DNA of 64,000 nt from contig NZ_FNEO01000001.1 of assembly GCF_900100165.1 (NCBI RefSeq), forward strand, positions 1,178,001 to 1,242,000. The letters run 5' to 3'. Source of the stretch: Flavobacterium glycines. GTDB taxonomy: Bacteria; Bacteroidota; Bacteroidia; Flavobacteriales; Flavobacteriaceae. Shown in pieces: positions 61,626 through 64,000 of this stretch. The position numbers were made by a program, and so were the translations under genes. The notes beneath the pieces are model-generated. The model was not told the origin of the DNA. It ran no database searches and saw only the letters and a program-made list of their open reading frames with translations. The stretch's first letter is position 1, and the number at the start of each line of letters is the position of its first letter.

Positions 61626-64000
61626 ATGAAAAAAACACGTTTATTAGTCTTGTTTATATGTTGTTACATCGTATCAAATAATTTGCAGGCGCAAGAATAT
61701 TGGGATAGAATTAAGGCAAAAAAAGCAACGCTTGAAGTAGATAAAGGACTTATTAATTTGACTACTAAATCTTTTGCACTTAAATTGCTTCAGTCTTCTC
61801 AAACTGTTGCGGGACTATCCCCGCTTTCAGATAAGAGTTTTGATTTTACACCAGGGGATCGATTAGACATTAGAGATAAAGATGGTTTATATCATTTAGG
61901 AGATATTAATTTAAGAATTAAAGAAGTAAATGGCGATTGGAAAAGCTATTCAACAGCTGCTAAACGTACTGCAATTATCCCATTAGAGGTTTCAGGAAAT
62001 ATTATAGCTGCAGCCGATCTTTCGAATACATTACCTGCAAATATTCCGGTAACGATAAAGCGTTTTTATGAAGAGAAAGACGGAAATTTAATTTTACGTT
62101 TTGAGATTACTAATAAAACCAATGCTGATTTAGAAATAGGAGCTTTGGGTATTCCAATGATTTTCAATAACATTTTAGAAGGGAAAACTTTAGATGATAC
62201 ACATGTTCAAAATGTGTTTTATGACCCTTATATTGGTAAAGACGCCGGTTACCTTGAAGTGAAAAGATTAAGTGGTCATGGTCCGGCATTATTAGTGCTT
62301 CCTGAAGAGAATATGCCTTTTGAAGCCTACCGTCCTTTATTAGATGATCCTACGCCAAGAAGTATTGTTTTTGAAGGTTTTCATGAATGGATGCCGTTAA
62401 GTAAGGCTTATGCAGAAAACGAATGGAAAGCAGCGGAACAATGGAATACACCTACTTCTTTGATGCTAAAATCAGGAGTATCTCAAAATTTTTCATTAAA
62501 GTTGGTATTGGTTGACGAAATCAAAAATATTCAAACAGCTTTGGTTAAAAATGAACGTCCAGTCGCATTAGGAGTTCCAGGTTACGTTTTGCCTCAGGAT
62601 GTAGACGGACATCTTTTTCTAAAATACAATAAGGCGGTTAAGATTTTTAAAGTGGAACCTGAAGGAGCTTTAGTTATAGAAAAGAAATCAAAGGATAAAA
62701 AAACTTTTGCAGAATATATTGTTCATGGTAAGAAATGGGGTAGAGCCAGATTGACAGTAGTTTATGAAGATGGTTTGGAACAAACAATTAATTATAAAAT
62801 AATCAAGTCAGAAACGAATGCTATTGCAGATTTTGGTCATTTTTTGACAACTGCTCAATGGTTTGACCAAAAAGATGATCTTTTTCATAGAAATCCTTCC
62901 GTGATTTCATATGATTATGAAACAAAAAAACAATTAAGTCAGGATAGCCGTGTATGGGTAGCAGGACTTAGTGATGAAGGAGGAGCCGGTGGTTGGTTAG
63001 CTGCTATTATGAAACAATTGGTTCAACCTGATGTCAATGAAATAAAAAAACTGGAACAATTTGTAGATAGTACACTTTGGGGAGTTATTCAGTATAAAGA
63101 CGGGAAAAATAAATTTGGTGTTAAAAAAAGTGTTTTTTACTATGAACCAAAGTTAATGCCTGAAGGTACTTACAGCAAAGATATTAATTATGGAACTTGG
63201 GCAGCATGGAACAAAGAAGCATCAGATGATCCGGGAAGATCTTATAATTATCCTCACGTTGCTGCAGCACATTGGGCAATGTACCGTTTGGCACGTTATC
63301 ATGAAGGTTTGGTAACAAATCATTCTTGGGATTGGTATTTGAAAAATGCATATGAGACCAGTATTGCTATGACAACGCTAGCTCCTTATTATGCGCAATT
63401 TGGTCAAATGGAAGGCACGGTTTTTTTATTGATATTAAAAGATTTGAAAACCGAAGGTTATACTGAAATGGCAAATGATTTAGAGGCTAAAATGAAAAGT
63501 AGAGCTGATCATTGGAGAACATTAAATTATCCGTTTGGTAGTGAAATGCCTTGGGATTCTACAGGTCAGGAAGAAGTTTATATGTGGTCTGATTATTTTG
63601 GATATGATGATAAAGCAAAGGTAACATTAGATGCAATCTTGGCTTATATGCCAGTAATGCCGCATTGGGCTTACAATGGTAATGCCCGTAGGTATTGGGA
63701 TTTTTTATATGGAGGTAAATTATCCAGAGTAGAGCGTCAAATTCATCATTATGGGTCAGCTTTGAATGCAATACCTGTTTTAGAACAATTTAGAAAAACG
63801 CCAGATGATTTTCATTTGTTAAAAGTAGGTTATGGTGGATTATTAGGTGGAATTTCAAATATTACCGAAGATGGTTTTGGACCTGCTGCTTTTCATTCCT
63901 ATCCTGAGACTCTTCGCATTGATTATCTCTCGGGAGATTATGGTTCCGGGTTTTTTGGTTATGCAGTAAACACGGCTACTTTTATCACCTATGAAAAAGA
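61626..64000 (+). CDS. Large secreted DUF5695-like protein (partial, runs off the window)
   Basis: At least 791 residues are encoded, with a signal peptide (LLVLFICCYIVSNNLQA) and an open right end. It begins EYWDRIKAKKATLEVDKG with a beta-rich N-terminal half (about 30-400). An alpha-helical part follows, rich in aromatic residues (SYNYPHVAAAHWAMYRLARY, MPHWAYNGNARRYWDFLYGG, ESYPETLRIDYL-like), as in toroidal glycoside hydrolases. I recall DUF5695 as the best match, without certainty. It may be another glycosidase of the locus. Confidence 0.6.
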   Translation, partial: MKKTRLLVLFICCYIVSNNLQAQEYWDRIKAKKATLEVDKGLINLTTKSFALKLLQSSQTVAGLSPLSDKSFDFTPGDRLDIRDKDGLYHLGDINLRIKEVNGDWKSYSTAAKRTAIIPLEVSGNIIAAADLSNTLPANIPVTIKRFYEEKDGNLILRFEITNKTNADLEIGALGIPMIFNNILEGKTLDDTHVQNVFYDPYIGKDAGYLEVKRLSGHGPALLVLPEENMPFEAYRPLLDDPTPRSIVFEGFHEWMPLSKAYAENEWKAAEQWNTPTSLMLKSGVSQNFSLKLVLVDEIKNIQTALVKNERPVALGVPGYVLPQDVDGHLFLKYNKAVKIFKVEPEGALVIEKKSKDKKTFAEYIVHGKKWGRARLTVVYEDGLEQTINYKIIKSETNAIADFGHFLTTAQWFDQKDDLFHRNPSVISYDYETKKQLSQDSRVWVAGLSDEGGAGGWLAAIMKQLVQPDVNEIKKLEQFVDSTLWGVIQYKDGKNKFGVKKSVFYYEPKLMPEGTYSKDINYGTWAAWNKEASDDPGRSYNYPHVAAAHWAMYRLARYHEGLVTNHSWDWYLKNAYETSIAMTTLAPYYAQFGQMEGTVFLLILKDLKTEGYTEMANDLEAKMKSRADHWRTLNYPFGSEMPWDSTGQEEVYMWSDYFGYDDKAKVTLDAILAYMPVMPHWAYNGNARRYWDFLYGGKLSRVERQIHHYGSALNAIPVLEQFRKTPDDFHLLKVGYGGLLGGISNITEDGFGPAAFHSYPETLRIDYLSGDYGSGFFGYAVNTATFITYEK

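Overview
The window looks like chromosome of a Flavobacterium-like member of the Bacteroidetes. The evidence is low G+C, TAnnTTTG / TTTG-type promoters, an outer-membrane receptor with a CarboxypepD_reg-like N-terminus, a bacterial group II GGGP synthase family gene, DUF2723, DUF4301 and DUF3127 family genes, and short degenerate hairpin repeats in the spacers. Most of the first 46 kb is housekeeping. The last 17 kb is a catabolic island.

Left part (1-19.5 kb): the tail of a probable GH78 rhamnosidase, a large outer-membrane barrel protein, a MntA/HepT (type VII) toxin-antitoxin pair, ahcY, a phosphopantetheinyl transferase, and a Crp/Fnr regulator next to a truncated-haemoglobin operon with an Fnr-like box. 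Then come an operon of GGGP synthase, pnuC, DUF4301 and arfB, a TPP-riboswitch-controlled TonB receptor, a lipoprotein with a degenerate Rieske site, greA with a terminator-like leader hairpin, a HIT protein, two tandem transglutaminase-like paralogues and an orphan histidine kinase.

Middle (19.6-46.7 kb): a DUF3127 protein with an SSB-like tail, aat, and a complete thiamine operon on the minus strand behind a second TPP riboswitch (thiS-thiC-tenI-like-thiD-thiE-thiG-thiH-thiF). After it are tag, yhhQ, tsf, rpsB, rpsI, rplM, a LacI regulator, polA, a metallophosphoesterase, a thioredoxin-like protein with no cysteine, a polysaccharide deacetylase, a DUF2723 (TMEM260-like) membrane protein, tRNA-Gln(UUG), a universal stress protein and an AraC regulator.

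Right part (46.8-64 kb, all plus strand, divergent from the AraC gene): four genes form a complete trans-4-hydroxy-L-proline to 2-oxoglutarate pathway (proline-racemase-family epimerase, D-amino-acid-dehydrogenase-like oxidase, DHDPS-family deaminase, 2-oxoglutarate semialdehyde dehydrogenase). They are followed by a DPP-IV-like peptidase, a decayed amino-acid permease, a second S9 peptidase, a multidomain GH127 beta-L-arabinofuranosidase, a DUF885 HExxxGH protein and a large secreted protein running off the window. GH127 enzymes remove beta-L-arabinofuranose linked to hydroxyproline, DPP-IV enzymes cut after Pro-like residues, and the four enzymes burn hydroxyproline. I infer a locus for eating plant hydroxyproline-rich glycoproteins such as extensins. 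It is the most interesting part of the window.
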